Below, in pieces: positions 45,416-54,184 of a stretch of 64,000 nt of DNA (position 1 is its first letter; each line of letters starts with the position of its first letter). Under the pieces are notes generated by a model. The model had not been told where the DNA came from, ran no database searches, and was given only the letters and a program-made list of their open reading frames with translations. The translations under genes and the position numbers were made by a program. This DNA comes from Paraburkholderia sartisoli (GTDB taxonomy: Bacteria; Pseudomonadota; Gammaproteobacteria; Burkholderiales; Burkholderiaceae): contig NZ_FNRQ01000003.1 in assembly GCF_900107685.1 (NCBI RefSeq), positions 372,001 to 436,000 on the forward strand, read 5' to 3'.

Positions 45416-45489
45416 GAAGCGGTCTCCTGTCGACCCGCGTTCGCGCTTTAGCGCGTTACGCTGGTCCCACGCAAGATGATTGCTGTCGG

Positions 45490-46338
45490 TCAATACGGCT
45501 TGTCGCCGACAATTCCGGCGCGCTCCATCTTGCGGTGACACGGCGGGTAGTCCATCACGGCATAGTGCTGCGTGCTGCGGTTGTCCCAGATCGCGATGCT
45601 GTTGGGTTTCCAGCGCCAGCGGACCTGATACTCGGGAATGCAGGCCTGGCTGATCAGATAGCGCAACAGATCGCCCGCGCCCGGACTTGCGTCCTGCCCG
45701 AAGCGCACCCGTGCCGGCGTGTGATAGTTGGTGAAATGCGTGGTGAAGGCGTTCACGAACAACACCTTCTCGCCGGTCTCCGGGTGCGTGCGCACGACTG
45801 GATGCTCCGCGTCCGGGAACTGCGCCTTCAGCGCGAGACGTTTCTCCGTCGGCATGACCGCGCCGAAGCTCGCCTCGATGCTGTGGCGGGCGCGCAGCTC
45901 CGCGATCTGGGTCTTGACGTGGTCCGGCAGGTTCTCGTAGGCGAGGACCATGTTCGCCCACATCGTGTCGCCGCCGACCGGCGGGCACTCCACGCAGCGT
46001 AGAACAGCGCCGAACTGCGGCGCTTCGCGCCAGGTGGCATCCGCGTGCCACGCGTTTTCATACCGGTCGTTGGGCTGTTCCGGGTTCTTGTAGATGCGCA
46101 CGAGACCCGGATGTTCCGGGTCGCTGCCGGCGACGGGATGGCCCTCCAGTTCGCCGAAACGGCGCGCAAAAGCGACATGTTCGCCGCGCGAGATATTCTG
46201 GTCGCGCAGGAACAGCACCCGATGTTCAAGCAGCGCCGCACGGATCCGGGCAAACAGGCCGTCATCGTGGATGGCATCAGCGAGATTCACCCCGACCAGT
46301 TCGGCGCCGATCGCGCATGTCAGTTGTTCAACTTGCAT
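45490..46338 (-). CDS. TauD/TfdA-family 2-oxoglutarate/Fe(II) dioxygenase (copy 1)
   Basis: The enzyme couples decarboxylation of 2-oxoglutarate to hydroxylation of a substrate, often releasing a leaving group. The 282-residue protein has the facial triad: His and Asp in NAWHADATW near residue 98 and the distal His in TQHYAVMDY near residue 254, followed by RKMERAGI with the 2-oxoglutarate-binding arginine. GAGGAGAAGACG before the ATG at 46338 fixes the start, and the gene overlaps the oxidoreductase stop by 11 bases. A close paralogue lies at 61982-62827. The substrate is unknown. Confidence 0.93.
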   Translation of the reverse strand: MQVEQLTCAIGAELVGVNLADAIHDDGLFARIRAALLEHRVLFLRDQNISRGEHVAFARRFGELEGHPVAGSDPEHPGLVRIYKNPEQPNDRYENAWHADATWREAPQFGAVLRCVECPPVGGDTMWANMVLAYENLPDHVKTQIAELRARHSIEASFGAVMPTEKRLALKAQFPDAEHPVVRTHPETGEKVLFVNAFTTHFTNYHTPARVRFGQDASPGAGDLLRYLISQACIPEYQVRWRWKPNSIAIWDNRSTQHYAVMDYPPCHRKMERAGIVGDKPY

Positions 46339-47329
46339 CGTCTTCTCCTCGGATGACGAAGACCGACGAGCCAGTCGTCTTGCGCGATTCGAGGTCGCGG
46401 TGCGCCTGCGCCGCGTCCTCCAGCGCGTAACGCTGGTTGAGTTCGATCTTGATGCGGCCCGCGGCGACATGTCCGAAGAGTTCCCCGGCGAGTTCATCCT
46501 TCTCGGCGGGGTCGGCGATATAGTCCGCCAGCGCGGGGCGCGTCAGATAGAGCGAGCCCTTCATCGCCAGAATCTGCGGATTGAACGGCGGAATCGGCCC
46601 GGACGCCGTGCCGACGCAAACCATCAAGCCGCGTCGCCTGAGCGAATCGAGCGATGACTCGAAGGTATCCTTGCCGACGCTGTCGAACACGACGTCGACT
46701 CCAACGCCATCCGTCAGTTCGCGCACGCGCTTCGCGACGTCCTCCCGGCTGTAGCAGACGATATGGTCGCAGCCATGCGCACGGGCCACCTCGCCCTTGA
46801 CCTCGTTCGAAACCGTGCCGATCACGGTGAGACCCAGCAGCTTTGCCCATTGCGACACAATCAGGCCGACACCGCCGGCGGCAGCATGCAGCAGGATGGT
46901 GTCGCCCGCCTTGAAGTCATGAATGCGGCGCATCAGGTACGCCGAGGTCAGGCCTCGCATTGTCATTCCGGCAGCCGTCTCGCATGAGATCGCATCGGGC
47001 AGCTTGATGAGCGGCGCCGCCGGGACCAGGCGTTCAGTGCTGTAAGCGCCGAGTGTGTTGAGAAAGCCGGTGTAAGTCACGCGATCGCCGACCGCGACGT
47101 TGGTCACGTCGGGGCCAACGGCCTCGACCACGCCTGCCGCCTCGACGCCCATGCCCGCAGGCAGCGGCACGGGGTACAGTCCGCTGCGGAAGTACGTGTC
47201 GGCGAAATTCAGACCGACCGCCTCGTGGCGCAAGCGAACCTGTCCGGCGCCGGGGTCGCCCACTTCGACGTTTTCATAGCGCAAGACTTCGGGGCCGCCG
47301 GTTTGATGGAAACGCACTGCTTTCGCCAT
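46328..47329 (-). CDS. Quinone oxidoreductase-like NADPH dehydrogenase (MDR superfamily)
   Basis: The 333-residue protein is a zinc-free medium-chain dehydrogenase: AKAVRFHQTGGPEVLRYE at the start, HEAVGLNFADTYFRSGLY, the nucleotide-binding LLHAAAGGVGLIVSQWAKLLG near residue 148, and VDVVFDSVGKDTFESSLDSL. It would reduce a quinone or enone with NADPH, or oxidise the alcohol made by the neighbouring dioxygenase. It is translationally coupled to the TauD gene by an 11-base overlap. Confidence 0.92.
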   Translation of the reverse strand: MAKAVRFHQTGGPEVLRYENVEVGDPGAGQVRLRHEAVGLNFADTYFRSGLYPVPLPAGMGVEAAGVVEAVGPDVTNVAVGDRVTYTGFLNTLGAYSTERLVPAAPLIKLPDAISCETAAGMTMRGLTSAYLMRRIHDFKAGDTILLHAAAGGVGLIVSQWAKLLGLTVIGTVSNEVKGEVARAHGCDHIVCYSREDVAKRVRELTDGVGVDVVFDSVGKDTFESSLDSLRRRGLMVCVGTASGPIPPFNPQILAMKGSLYLTRPALADYIADPAEKDELAGELFGHVAAGRIKIELNQRYALEDAAQAHRDLESRKTTGSSVFVIRGEDDAS

Positions 47330-47438
47330 TTCGAATCTCCTGTCCTTTACTCGAACCGCAAATTTATCTGGCCTGTGAGGGGCTGCCCCTCCTGCTTTCA
47401 GGCGCCCTTACCAGGTCTAAAGCACACGGGTAACGGGG

Positions 47439-48758
47439 TCAGCACCTGGCCTGTTCGCGCAGGGCGCTCACGCGATCGAGGTCGACCCCATAGTTCCGCT
47501 TGCCGATGAAGAAGGCGACCGCCGCGACAAGAGGGGCAAACGGCACGAGTTGCAACGCGCCGAGCAGACCGATCCGGTCGGCCACCATGCCCGTCAGGAC
47601 GGCAGCGGGTGCCAGTCCCAGCAGGTTGTTCGCCAGCGTCAGGGTCGCAAACGCCGAAGCATGGATCGACGGCGGGGTGAGGTTCGCCACCATCGCACCC
47701 GAGGGGCCGGTCGCGCCCGCACTGAAGAACATGCCGGCGCCGATCAGGACGAGCTGTGCCGGACCCGCCGGCATCCGGAAACCGATCGTGAGCAGCACGA
47801 AGCAGAGCAGGCAGAAGGCGACGGCTGTGTTCCACTTTCTTTCCCGCTCCTGCTTGCTGAGCCAGTCAGTCAGCATTCCACACGCCACCATGCCGAAAGC
47901 GGTTGCCAGCACGAACACCGCCGCACTCATTGCCGCGTTGCCGGTGGACATTCCGTAGTATCGGTTCAGGAAGCTGGGCATCCACGCCCATACTGCTGCC
48001 GGGACCAGCAGATGGATACCGCTGCCGACGTAGGCGCACACGACTGACTTCGTCGAAAAGAGCCCTTTCATCAGCGCGCGGAAGCTCATGCACACGCCGT
48101 AGCCCTGTGCTTGCCCGCTCACACTTGCGGGCTGCAGTCGCGCCAGCTGTTTTTCCGTGACGGCAAACCGGTAGAGAACCACCAGCACGATCCCCAGGGC
48201 CGCCATTGCGCCGAATGCCGCGCGCCAGCCCAGGTGAGCCGCGACCGTCCCCCCGAGCGCCATCCCCAGCACTGAACCGAACGCCCCTCCGGCCATGAAC
48301 GCGGCGGTGAGCGTGGCGCGCAGCCGGGCCGGAAAAATGCTGAGGACGACCGCGATGCCGACACTGCCATAAGCGGCTTCACCGATACCAACGAAAGCGC
48401 GCGCGAGCAACATCTCGTTGTAGTTCGTCGAGAGCGCACAGCCGAGCGTCGCGAGACTCCACATCGCCGCCATCAGGACAATGCTCTTCACGCGCCCCCA
48501 GCGGTCGGCGAGCACCGACAGCGGAAAGGTGAGCACGCCGACCATTAGCGCGACCACACTGCTCAGCGAACCCAGCCGGGTATCGGAAAGATTCCACGCG
48601 GCCTTGAGCATCGGAAACACCGCATTCAACACCTGCCGCGACATGTAGTCGGAGAGCAGCAATCCGACTGTCAGGGCAAATATCACCCACGCATACGCGC
48701 GCACGTCTTTTTGCGTCGTCGAAACATCGGCCGTCGTGGGCCCGGCATGCGTGAACAT
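47439..48758 (-). CDS. MFS transporter (copy 1)
   Basis: The 439-residue protein has twelve membrane helices and the MFS motif ADRWGRVKSI between helices 2 and 3. The DYMSRQVLNAVFPMLKAAW segment in helix 1 and FVGIGEAAYGSVG in helix 4 are characteristic of organic-acid carriers. It is a paralogue of the carrier at 58393-59688. It likely imports the substrate of the surrounding pathway across the inner membrane. Two GC-rich hairpins lie between it and the upstream cleavage-enzyme gene, and a GAGGGG-CTG-CCCCTC hairpin (47377-47391) lies downstream. Confidence 0.92.
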   Translation of the reverse strand: MFTHAGPTTADVSTTQKDVRAYAWVIFALTVGLLLSDYMSRQVLNAVFPMLKAAWNLSDTRLGSLSSVVALMVGVLTFPLSVLADRWGRVKSIVLMAAMWSLATLGCALSTNYNEMLLARAFVGIGEAAYGSVGIAVVLSIFPARLRATLTAAFMAGGAFGSVLGMALGGTVAAHLGWRAAFGAMAALGIVLVVLYRFAVTEKQLARLQPASVSGQAQGYGVCMSFRALMKGLFSTKSVVCAYVGSGIHLLVPAAVWAWMPSFLNRYYGMSTGNAAMSAAVFVLATAFGMVACGMLTDWLSKQERERKWNTAVAFCLLCFVLLTIGFRMPAGPAQLVLIGAGMFFSAGATGPSGAMVANLTPPSIHASAFATLTLANNLLGLAPAAVLTGMVADRIGLLGALQLVPFAPLVAAVAFFIGKRNYGVDLDRVSALREQARC

Positions 48759-48794
48759 GAGTCGTCTCCTTCGTGTCCATCTCGTTGGCGACCG

Positions 48795-48816
48795 CCTTTG
48801 CCCTGCAGGGCAAAGG
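48795..48816. repeat. Perfect 22-bp palindrome in operon intergenic region
   Basis: CCTTTGCCCTG (48795-48805) is followed at once by its exact reverse complement (48806-48816), with no spacer. It lies 37 bases upstream of the MFS start and within the same leftward transcription unit as the cleavage-enzyme gene. Confidence 0.8.
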
Positions 48817-48840
48817 GATCTTTACGGATACTGTGCAACC

Positions 48841-48860
48841 CTCCCCGGCATACCGGGGAG
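48841..48860. repeat. 8-bp-stem hairpin in the same intergenic region
   Basis: CTCCCCGG (48841-48848), loop CATA, CCGGGGAG (48853-48860), 24 bases from the perfect palindrome. No U tract follows on the minus strand, so it is more likely an mRNA stability or processing element than a terminator. Confidence 0.7.
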
Positions 48861-48914
48861 CCCTGCCTTTGAAACGCGGTATCCGCGAAGCGTCAGCCGC
48901 TGCGCGCCAATCCC

Positions 48915-49970
48915 TTACGCCGCGCGCAGCGGCAGGTTCTTCACACCGGCCTTGCGATTCGGCGCCATGCCGTTTGCCACGAGCGTTTCGTCGACCGTTT
49001 CGTACTGCTCGCCGATGCGGTAGATATCGCGCGCTTCCTTGCCGGAAGCAATCTCGCGGCCCAGTTCGCGCGCGACGCGCACGCATTGTTCGATCTGCTG
49101 CACCGACGTCATCCTGTTGCCGTGCTGGTCGATGATCGTGTCCTCGATGCCGCAGCGAGGATGCAGGCCCATGGTCATCGCCATCATGTTGAACGGCAAC
49201 ACGTTCTTGAGCAGCGACTCGGCCGTGAGCGTGCAGCCGTCCGGCGCACGGTGAACGAAGTTGAAGAAGTTGAACGGGTTCGGGCCGTCGAAGCCCCCGC
49301 CTATACCGATCCACGTCAGATTGAGCGGACCTTTGTAGGCGCCCTTGCGTACGAGACGATCGAGGGTCTCGAGCGCGTGGATGCCCGTGAGCTGGAAGTG
49401 CGGCTGGATGCGCGAGGCCTGCAGGCGGCGCAGGTGCTCCTCGACCCATGCCGGGCCGGCGGGAACCGTCATTTCGCTATAAGCCGCCATGAGCGCGGGA
49501 TTGGATAGCGAGGTGCCTTCCAGGTACGCCGGATAGAGCAGCTCCATGATGTTCATCTGCGTGGTGTTGATCGCCACCGTCACCTGATCGGGTTTCGGAT
49601 CGAGATCGGCCAGCATGTGACGCGTGTCGTCGGACAGCCACTTCGCGGCCTGGCCGTCGTCTTCCGGCGCGAACGAGATCGAGCCGCCGACCTGGATGAT
49701 CATGTCCGGCACGGCCGCGCGCACACCCGCAATGAGTTCGTTGAATTTCGACAGGCGCTTGGAGCCCTTGCCATCCAGTTCACGCACGTGCAGATGCAGG
49801 ACGGTCGCGCCGGCGTTGTAGCAATCGACGGCCTTCTGGATCTGCGCCTCCATCGTCACCGGAATGTCTTCTGGAAAGTCTTCGGGCATCCATTCCGGGC
49901 CGTACGGAGCGGTCGTGATGACAACCTTGTCCTGGTTCTCGGGGTGCAGCGAATCGTCGAGGAATTGCAT
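48915..49970 (-). CDS. Beta-keto acid cleavage enzyme (BKACE, DUF849)
   Basis: BKACE enzymes use acetyl-CoA to cleave a beta-keto acid into acetoacetate and a new CoA ester; the founding member is the 3-keto-5-aminohexanoate cleavage enzyme of lysine fermentation. The 351-residue TIM barrel shows the start VVITTAPYGPEWMPEDFPED, the Zn-binding region ATVLHLHVRELDGKGS, the later TWIGIGGGFDGPNPFNFFN and MGLHPRCGIEDTI. The specificity residues cannot be read by eye. GGAGAA before the ATG at 49970 fixes the start. It is the first gene of the leftward run and divergent from the AraC regulator at 50217. Confidence 0.93.
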   Translation of the reverse strand: MQFLDDSLHPENQDKVVITTAPYGPEWMPEDFPEDIPVTMEAQIQKAVDCYNAGATVLHLHVRELDGKGSKRLSKFNELIAGVRAAVPDMIIQVGGSISFAPEDDGQAAKWLSDDTRHMLADLDPKPDQVTVAINTTQMNIMELLYPAYLEGTSLSNPALMAAYSEMTVPAGPAWVEEHLRRLQASRIQPHFQLTGIHALETLDRLVRKGAYKGPLNLTWIGIGGGFDGPNPFNFFNFVHRAPDGCTLTAESLLKNVLPFNMMAMTMGLHPRCGIEDTIIDQHGNRMTSVQQIEQCVRVARELGREIASGKEARDIYRIGEQYETVDETLVANGMAPNRKAGVKNLPLRAA

Positions 49971-50216
49971 TGTGTTCTCCAATAGGGGGACGGTATTCCG
50001 ACTCCCGTGACACGGCTGGCCGCATCAAGACTGGTCGGAACATCGTGAACCGTTGAGATCGCACGATACGGCAATCCTGCGTTACACTTTTGTGATTAAG
50101 CGCCATCTTTTTAGTATTTCATGCCACCGCGCGTTAACACCGATATGTACGCGCGGCAGGCATTTCATTACCAGACAAGGCGACGCCGCCTGCGAGACAG
50201 GTGCGGAGACACAGCG

Positions 50217-51218
50217 ATGGAAACAATGTTGCGCTCGGTAGCCATGAGCGGCTATTTCGATGTGACGCGGCGGGTCGGACTGAACCCGGTCGAGCTTGCA
50301 CAGCAGGTGGGGATCGATACCGCTGCGCTTGCAAATCCGGACGATCGCATTCCGGCACCCGCCGCGTGCCGGCTGCTGGAACTTACGGCCGAAAAGGCGT
50401 CATGCCCGACTTTCGCGCTGCAGATGGCCGAGACCCGGCAGAAGTTCGGTACGGGTGTGGTCAATGTCCTGCTCGCGCACAAGCGCACGCTGCGCGAGGT
50501 GTTGCTGGCCACGGCCCAATACCGGCATCTGTTGAACGAAGCCCTGGCTGTGTACGTCGAGGACATGGGTGAAACGGTTACCATCCGCGAAGAACTGGTC
50601 GTCGAGCCGGGTACCCCGACGAATCAGGCGATTGAACTCGCGGTCGGTGTCCTCTGGCGCCACTCCAGTGCCCTGCTTGGCGATCACTGGAAACCACGCT
50701 CGGTCCATTTCGTTCATCAAGGACCGAAAGACCTGACGTTTCATCGACGGTTCTTCGGCTGCCCGCTGGAGTTCGGCAGCGATTTCAACGGCTTCGTGTG
50801 TGCGGCCGCCGATCTCGACTATCCGAATCCTGCCGCTGACCCGGAACTGGTGCGATATGCCGAGAGCCTCGCGGATTCACTCAATGCGACGGGTGTCGAT
50901 TCGACCGCGCTGGAAGTGCGCAAGGCAATCTACCTGTTGCTGCCCATCGAGCAGGCTACCGTCGAACGGGTTGCCGCCCATTTACGTCTGAGCGTTCGCA
51001 CCATGCAGCGCCAGCTTGGGCTGACACATACCAGCTTCTCGCGCCTGGTCGAGGAAGTCAGGGGAGAACTTGCCGTGCGCTATATGAGCAACCCGGGCTA
51101 TCCGATCGGGCGGGTTTCCGCATTGCTGGGCTATTCACAGCAGGGTTCCTTCACGAACTGGTTTAGTTCACGCTTCGGCGTGACGCCGCGTGACTGGCGC
51201 AACAGCCATCTGAAATGA
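50217..51218 (+). CDS. AraC-family regulator with Arabinose_bd-like N-terminal domain (copy 1)
   Basis: The 333-residue protein has an N-terminal effector domain of the OruR/ArgR-like type (about 10-200: GLNPVELAQQVGIDTAAL, RIPAPAACRLLELTAE, TFHRRFFGCPLEFGSDFNGFV). The double helix-turn-helix lies at the C-terminal end (about 235-330: ATVERVAAHLRLSVRTMQRQL, RVSALLGYSQQGSFTNWFSSRFG). Its gene faces away from the BKACE gene, so it likely activates that run in response to the pathway substrate. The start at 50217 follows GGAGACACAGCG. It is a paralogue of the gene at 53089. Confidence 0.93.
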   Translation: METMLRSVAMSGYFDVTRRVGLNPVELAQQVGIDTAALANPDDRIPAPAACRLLELTAEKASCPTFALQMAETRQKFGTGVVNVLLAHKRTLREVLLATAQYRHLLNEALAVYVEDMGETVTIREELVVEPGTPTNQAIELAVGVLWRHSSALLGDHWKPRSVHFVHQGPKDLTFHRRFFGCPLEFGSDFNGFVCAAADLDYPNPAADPELVRYAESLADSLNATGVDSTALEVRKAIYLLLPIEQATVERVAAHLRLSVRTMQRQLGLTHTSFSRLVEEVRGELAVRYMSNPGYPIGRVSALLGYSQQGSFTNWFSSRFGVTPRDWRNSHLK

Positions 51219-51334
51219 TGGCGCCGCGCACCCGGCCCAAGGCAACACTGGGCAGGCGGCGGCGTGTTTTCATCCCTGCATTTGTCACTTTGCGTCGCCG
51301 CCACACCTGACTGACATGAACTGGGTCTCGGGCC

Positions 51335-52519
51335 TCACAGGCGCTCGAACACCGCGGCGATACCCTGGCCACCGCCGACGCACATCGTCACGAGCGCATA
51401 GCGGCCGCCGATGCGTTGCAACTCGTAGACCGCTTTCGTGGCGAGGAAAGCGCCTGAGCAACCGATCGGATGACCCAGCGCGATCGCGCCGCCGTTCGGG
51501 TTGGTCCTGTCCATGTCGAATTCAAGCGCACGCGCCACCGCGATGGCCTGCGCCGCGAACGCTTCGTTGCTCTCGATCACGTCGATCTGGTCAAGCGTAA
51601 CGCCGCCTTTCTTAAGCGCCAGCTTCGTGGCGGAGATCGGGCCTTCGCCCATGATTTCATTGGACACCCCTGTCACCGCGCTGGAGACCAGCCGCGCGAG
51701 CGGCCTGTGGCCGGCGGCAGCCGCCACCGCCGCGTCGGCCAGCACGAAAAAGGCTGCGCCATCATTGATACCTGACGCGTTGCCCGCGGTCACCGAGCCA
51801 TCCTTCCTGAACGCCGGCTTCATCCTGGCCAGTGTCTCCATCGTCGTGCCCGGCTTCACGTGTTCGTCAGTGTCGAATATCACGTCACCCTTTTTCGTCT
51901 GTTTGACGATGGGGACAATCTGCGACCTGAAGCGCCCTTCGGCGATCGCCCGCGCCGCCCTGCGATGCGACTCCACCGCCAGCGCATCCTGCTCCTCGCG
52001 CGTAATGCCCCATCTGGCAACCAGGTTCTCAGCCGTGACACCCATGTGGCCCACACCGAACGGATCGGTCAACGTGGCGACCATGGTGTCGATCATTCTG
52101 GTGTCGCCCATGCGTGCGCCGCTACGCATTGCGGTGGATAGATAGCCGCCGCGGCTCATCACCTCGACCCCACCGCCCACGCCATAGTCGCAATCACCGA
52201 GCAGGATGTTCTGCGCTGTCGTCACGATGGCCTGCAGGCCTGACGAACAAAGACGATTCACCGACATCGCCACCGAATCCATAGGGAGCCCCGCCTGGAT
52301 GGCCGCCACGCGCGCCACGTAAGCGAAGCGGGCCTCGGTGGGAATCGTGTTGCCAACGGTCACGTAATTGATCGTCGCCGGGTCAACACCGGAGCGCGTG
52401 ACCGCTTCCTTCATTACGGTGCCGGCCAGTTCTGCCGGTTCAATGTCGGCGAGGGATCCTCCGAAAGTTCCGATCGCCGACCGGGCCGCCCCCAATACCA
52501 CGACATCACGCCTGCTCAT
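51335..52519 (-). CDS. Acetyl-CoA acetyltransferase / thiolase
   Basis: The 394-residue enzyme has all thiolase marks: the acyl-accepting Cys in NRLCSSGLQA near residue 91, VGNTIPTEARFAYVARVAA, the NEAFAAQAIAVAR motif, the His of GGAIALGHPIGCSGA, and the second active Cys in MCVGGGQGIAAVF. It condenses or cleaves acetoacetyl-CoA or longer 3-ketoacyl-CoA. Beside a BKACE that releases acetoacetate, it could finish the route to acetyl-CoA once a CoA transferase has acted; no such transferase is in the window. Confidence 0.94.
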   Translation of the reverse strand: MSRRDVVVLGAARSAIGTFGGSLADIEPAELAGTVMKEAVTRSGVDPATINYVTVGNTIPTEARFAYVARVAAIQAGLPMDSVAMSVNRLCSSGLQAIVTTAQNILLGDCDYGVGGGVEVMSRGGYLSTAMRSGARMGDTRMIDTMVATLTDPFGVGHMGVTAENLVARWGITREEQDALAVESHRRAARAIAEGRFRSQIVPIVKQTKKGDVIFDTDEHVKPGTTMETLARMKPAFRKDGSVTAGNASGINDGAAFFVLADAAVAAAAGHRPLARLVSSAVTGVSNEIMGEGPISATKLALKKGGVTLDQIDVIESNEAFAAQAIAVARALEFDMDRTNPNGGAIALGHPIGCSGAFLATKAVYELQRIGGRYALVTMCVGGGQGIAAVFERL

Positions 52520-52739
52520 GATTGCTCTCCTTGCGGTTGAATGCTACAAGCTGGCCCGTGGACTGATCAAAATGTTGCACCTCCGGGGTCACCCCGGACA
52601 GCCTCTGACACCCAACGCGCCGGGCGACCGGGCCTCAATGCTTGCGGCGTCGTGCCAGACCATGAACAAGGAATCACGCCCGATCACGCAGCGCGGCGTG
52701 CTTCCGGATACCTGGCGATTCCCGACCTGCCGTCGCTCC

Positions 52740-52907
52740 GGCGCATGGCCGAGGGCGCGAGCGTGATGTCATGGGAAGAACGACGCGATGCTTCAGGAGC
52801 CGCGTCCAGATTTCCGCCACGCGCAATTCGTCCCCGGCCGCCGCGCCCAGGTTGACGTTGCCGGGCGCGGCGCCGGTCGTGCAACTGACTGGCTCGACGC
52901 GGATCGA
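52740..52907 (-). pseudogene. Remnant of a third TauD/TfdA dioxygenase gene (5' end only)
   Basis: Read leftward from 52904, 42 codons down to 52779 align without gaps to residues 2-43 of the dioxygenase at 61982-62827, with 19 identities. These include the VE near the start, the GA and LG pairs and a closing LLKHRV. The expected ATG is a TCG here. After HRVV the frame is lost and the iron-binding part never appears. The fragment lies between the thiolase and AraC copy 2 genes. Confidence 0.65.
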
Positions 52908-53031
52908 GTTGCCCAAAGACGTTGCGCAGACCAACGCGGTGCCGCTTTGAGACGTTCAATCACGAAGGCTGTCTCCGGTTGTCCCAGGCCAGTCGATGCT
53001 TCGCAGTGTGGGTACGACGGGTTCCTCCCGC

Positions 53032-53059
53032 TTGACAATACATGACTGGGACTTATCAT
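53032..53059 (+). promoter_or_regulatory. Strong sigma-70-type promoter of AraC copy 2
   Basis: TTGACA (53032-53037) and TATCAT (53054-53059) are 16 bases apart, about 30 bases before the ATG at 53089. This also argues against the upstream in-frame start at 52996. Confidence 0.7.
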
Positions 53060-53088
53060 TTTGTGCCAGTCTTCTATTCCATTCTCCG

Positions 53089-54117
53089 ATGTCGTCACTT
53101 GTCCGCGCTGCGAGCCTCACCAACTACAGCAAGGTCGCCCGGGCAGCCGGACTGGATCCGGTGCGGATGCTCTTTGACGCGGGGTTGAGTCCGGGCGTAC
53201 TGCGCGAGCCGGACCTCATGATTCCGGCCGAGCGTGTCGGACAATTACTCCAGGCGTCCGCCGCCATGTCAGGCAACGAGAGTTTCGGACTGTGCATGGC
53301 CGAGTCGCGCCTCTTGTCCAACCTTGGGGCAGTAGGATTGCTGATTCGCGACCAGGCGACGCTGCGCGACTCGCTCGACATGCTGATGCGCTACCAGGCC
53401 TTGCTCAACGGCGCGCTGTCGCTGGCGGTCGAGGAATGCGGCGAACTGGTCATCATTCGCGAGGCGATCATTTCCGGCAATGCGCATCAGCCCACACGCC
53501 AAAGGGTTGAACTGGCGCTAGGTGTCATGGTGCGGTTGATACGCCAGCTCTTCAAGGCCGACTGGCAGCCGCGGCGCGTATGCTTCGAACACCCGGCGCC
53601 GCGCGATACCAGTACGCACCAGCGGTTTTTTGGCCGTTGCGTCGAGTTCGGCTATGACTTCAACTGCATCATCTGCGCGAAGGCCGATCTCGATGCACGC
53701 AACCCGTCAGCCGATCCGGCGATGGCGCGCTACGCGCAGCGGTTGCTGGACGCGTCCGTAACGTCGCAGCAGGCGACCATGCTTGAGGACGTGCGGCGCA
53801 CGATCCTGCTGCTGTTACCCAGCGGGCGCTGCGGCATCGAACAGGTGTCCGGGCACCTGGGCGTGGTGTGCCGCACGGTCCAGCGCCGGCTGGCTGAGGA
53901 GGGCCAGAGCTTCTCGTCGATCATGAACGACATCCGCAAGGAACTCGCCACGCGTCATGTCATGGAAAGCGATCGTCCGTTAACCGAGGTGGCGACGCTA
54001 CTCGGTTTTTCCGCGCCAAGCGCATTCTCGCGCTGGTATCACGCGGAATTCGGTTGCAGCGCGAGGGAGAGCCGGGCCACACGTGGAACAGAGCGTCCCT
54101 GGACGGCACATCCCTAG
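53089..54117 (+). CDS. AraC-family regulator (copy 2)
   Basis: The 342-residue protein matches the copy at 50217 throughout: an N-terminal domain (GLDPVRMLFDAGLSPGVL, MIPAERVGQLLQASAAMSG, STHQRFFGRCVEFGYDFNCI) and a C-terminal double helix-turn-helix (CGIEQVSGHLGVVCRTVQRRLAEEG, EVATLLGFSAPSAFSRWYHAEFG). It stands over the remnant TauD gene as copy 1 stands over the BKACE run, which suggests it once controlled a similar operon now mostly lost. What it controls now is unclear; the thiolase or the LysR/glaH genes are possible. Confidence 0.92.
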   Translation: MSSLVRAASLTNYSKVARAAGLDPVRMLFDAGLSPGVLREPDLMIPAERVGQLLQASAAMSGNESFGLCMAESRLLSNLGAVGLLIRDQATLRDSLDMLMRYQALLNGALSLAVEECGELVIIREAIISGNAHQPTRQRVELALGVMVRLIRQLFKADWQPRRVCFEHPAPRDTSTHQRFFGRCVEFGYDFNCIICAKADLDARNPSADPAMARYAQRLLDASVTSQQATMLEDVRRTILLLLPSGRCGIEQVSGHLGVVCRTVQRRLAEEGQSFSSIMNDIRKELATRHVMESDRPLTEVATLLGFSAPSAFSRWYHAEFGCSARESRATRGTERPWTAHP

Positions 54118-54184
54118 ACGAGAAGTGCATCACGCTTTACGCGCCGCGCGCGCCAGACCGCGGGGCCGGTGCCGAACCGGGTCT

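Noticed and set aside
44855..46051. 398-codon frame that would extend the RBBP9-like hydrolase far upstream
   Set aside because: The upstream 212 codons are a shadow of TauD copy 1; the hydrolase start at 45415 matches the family N terminus.
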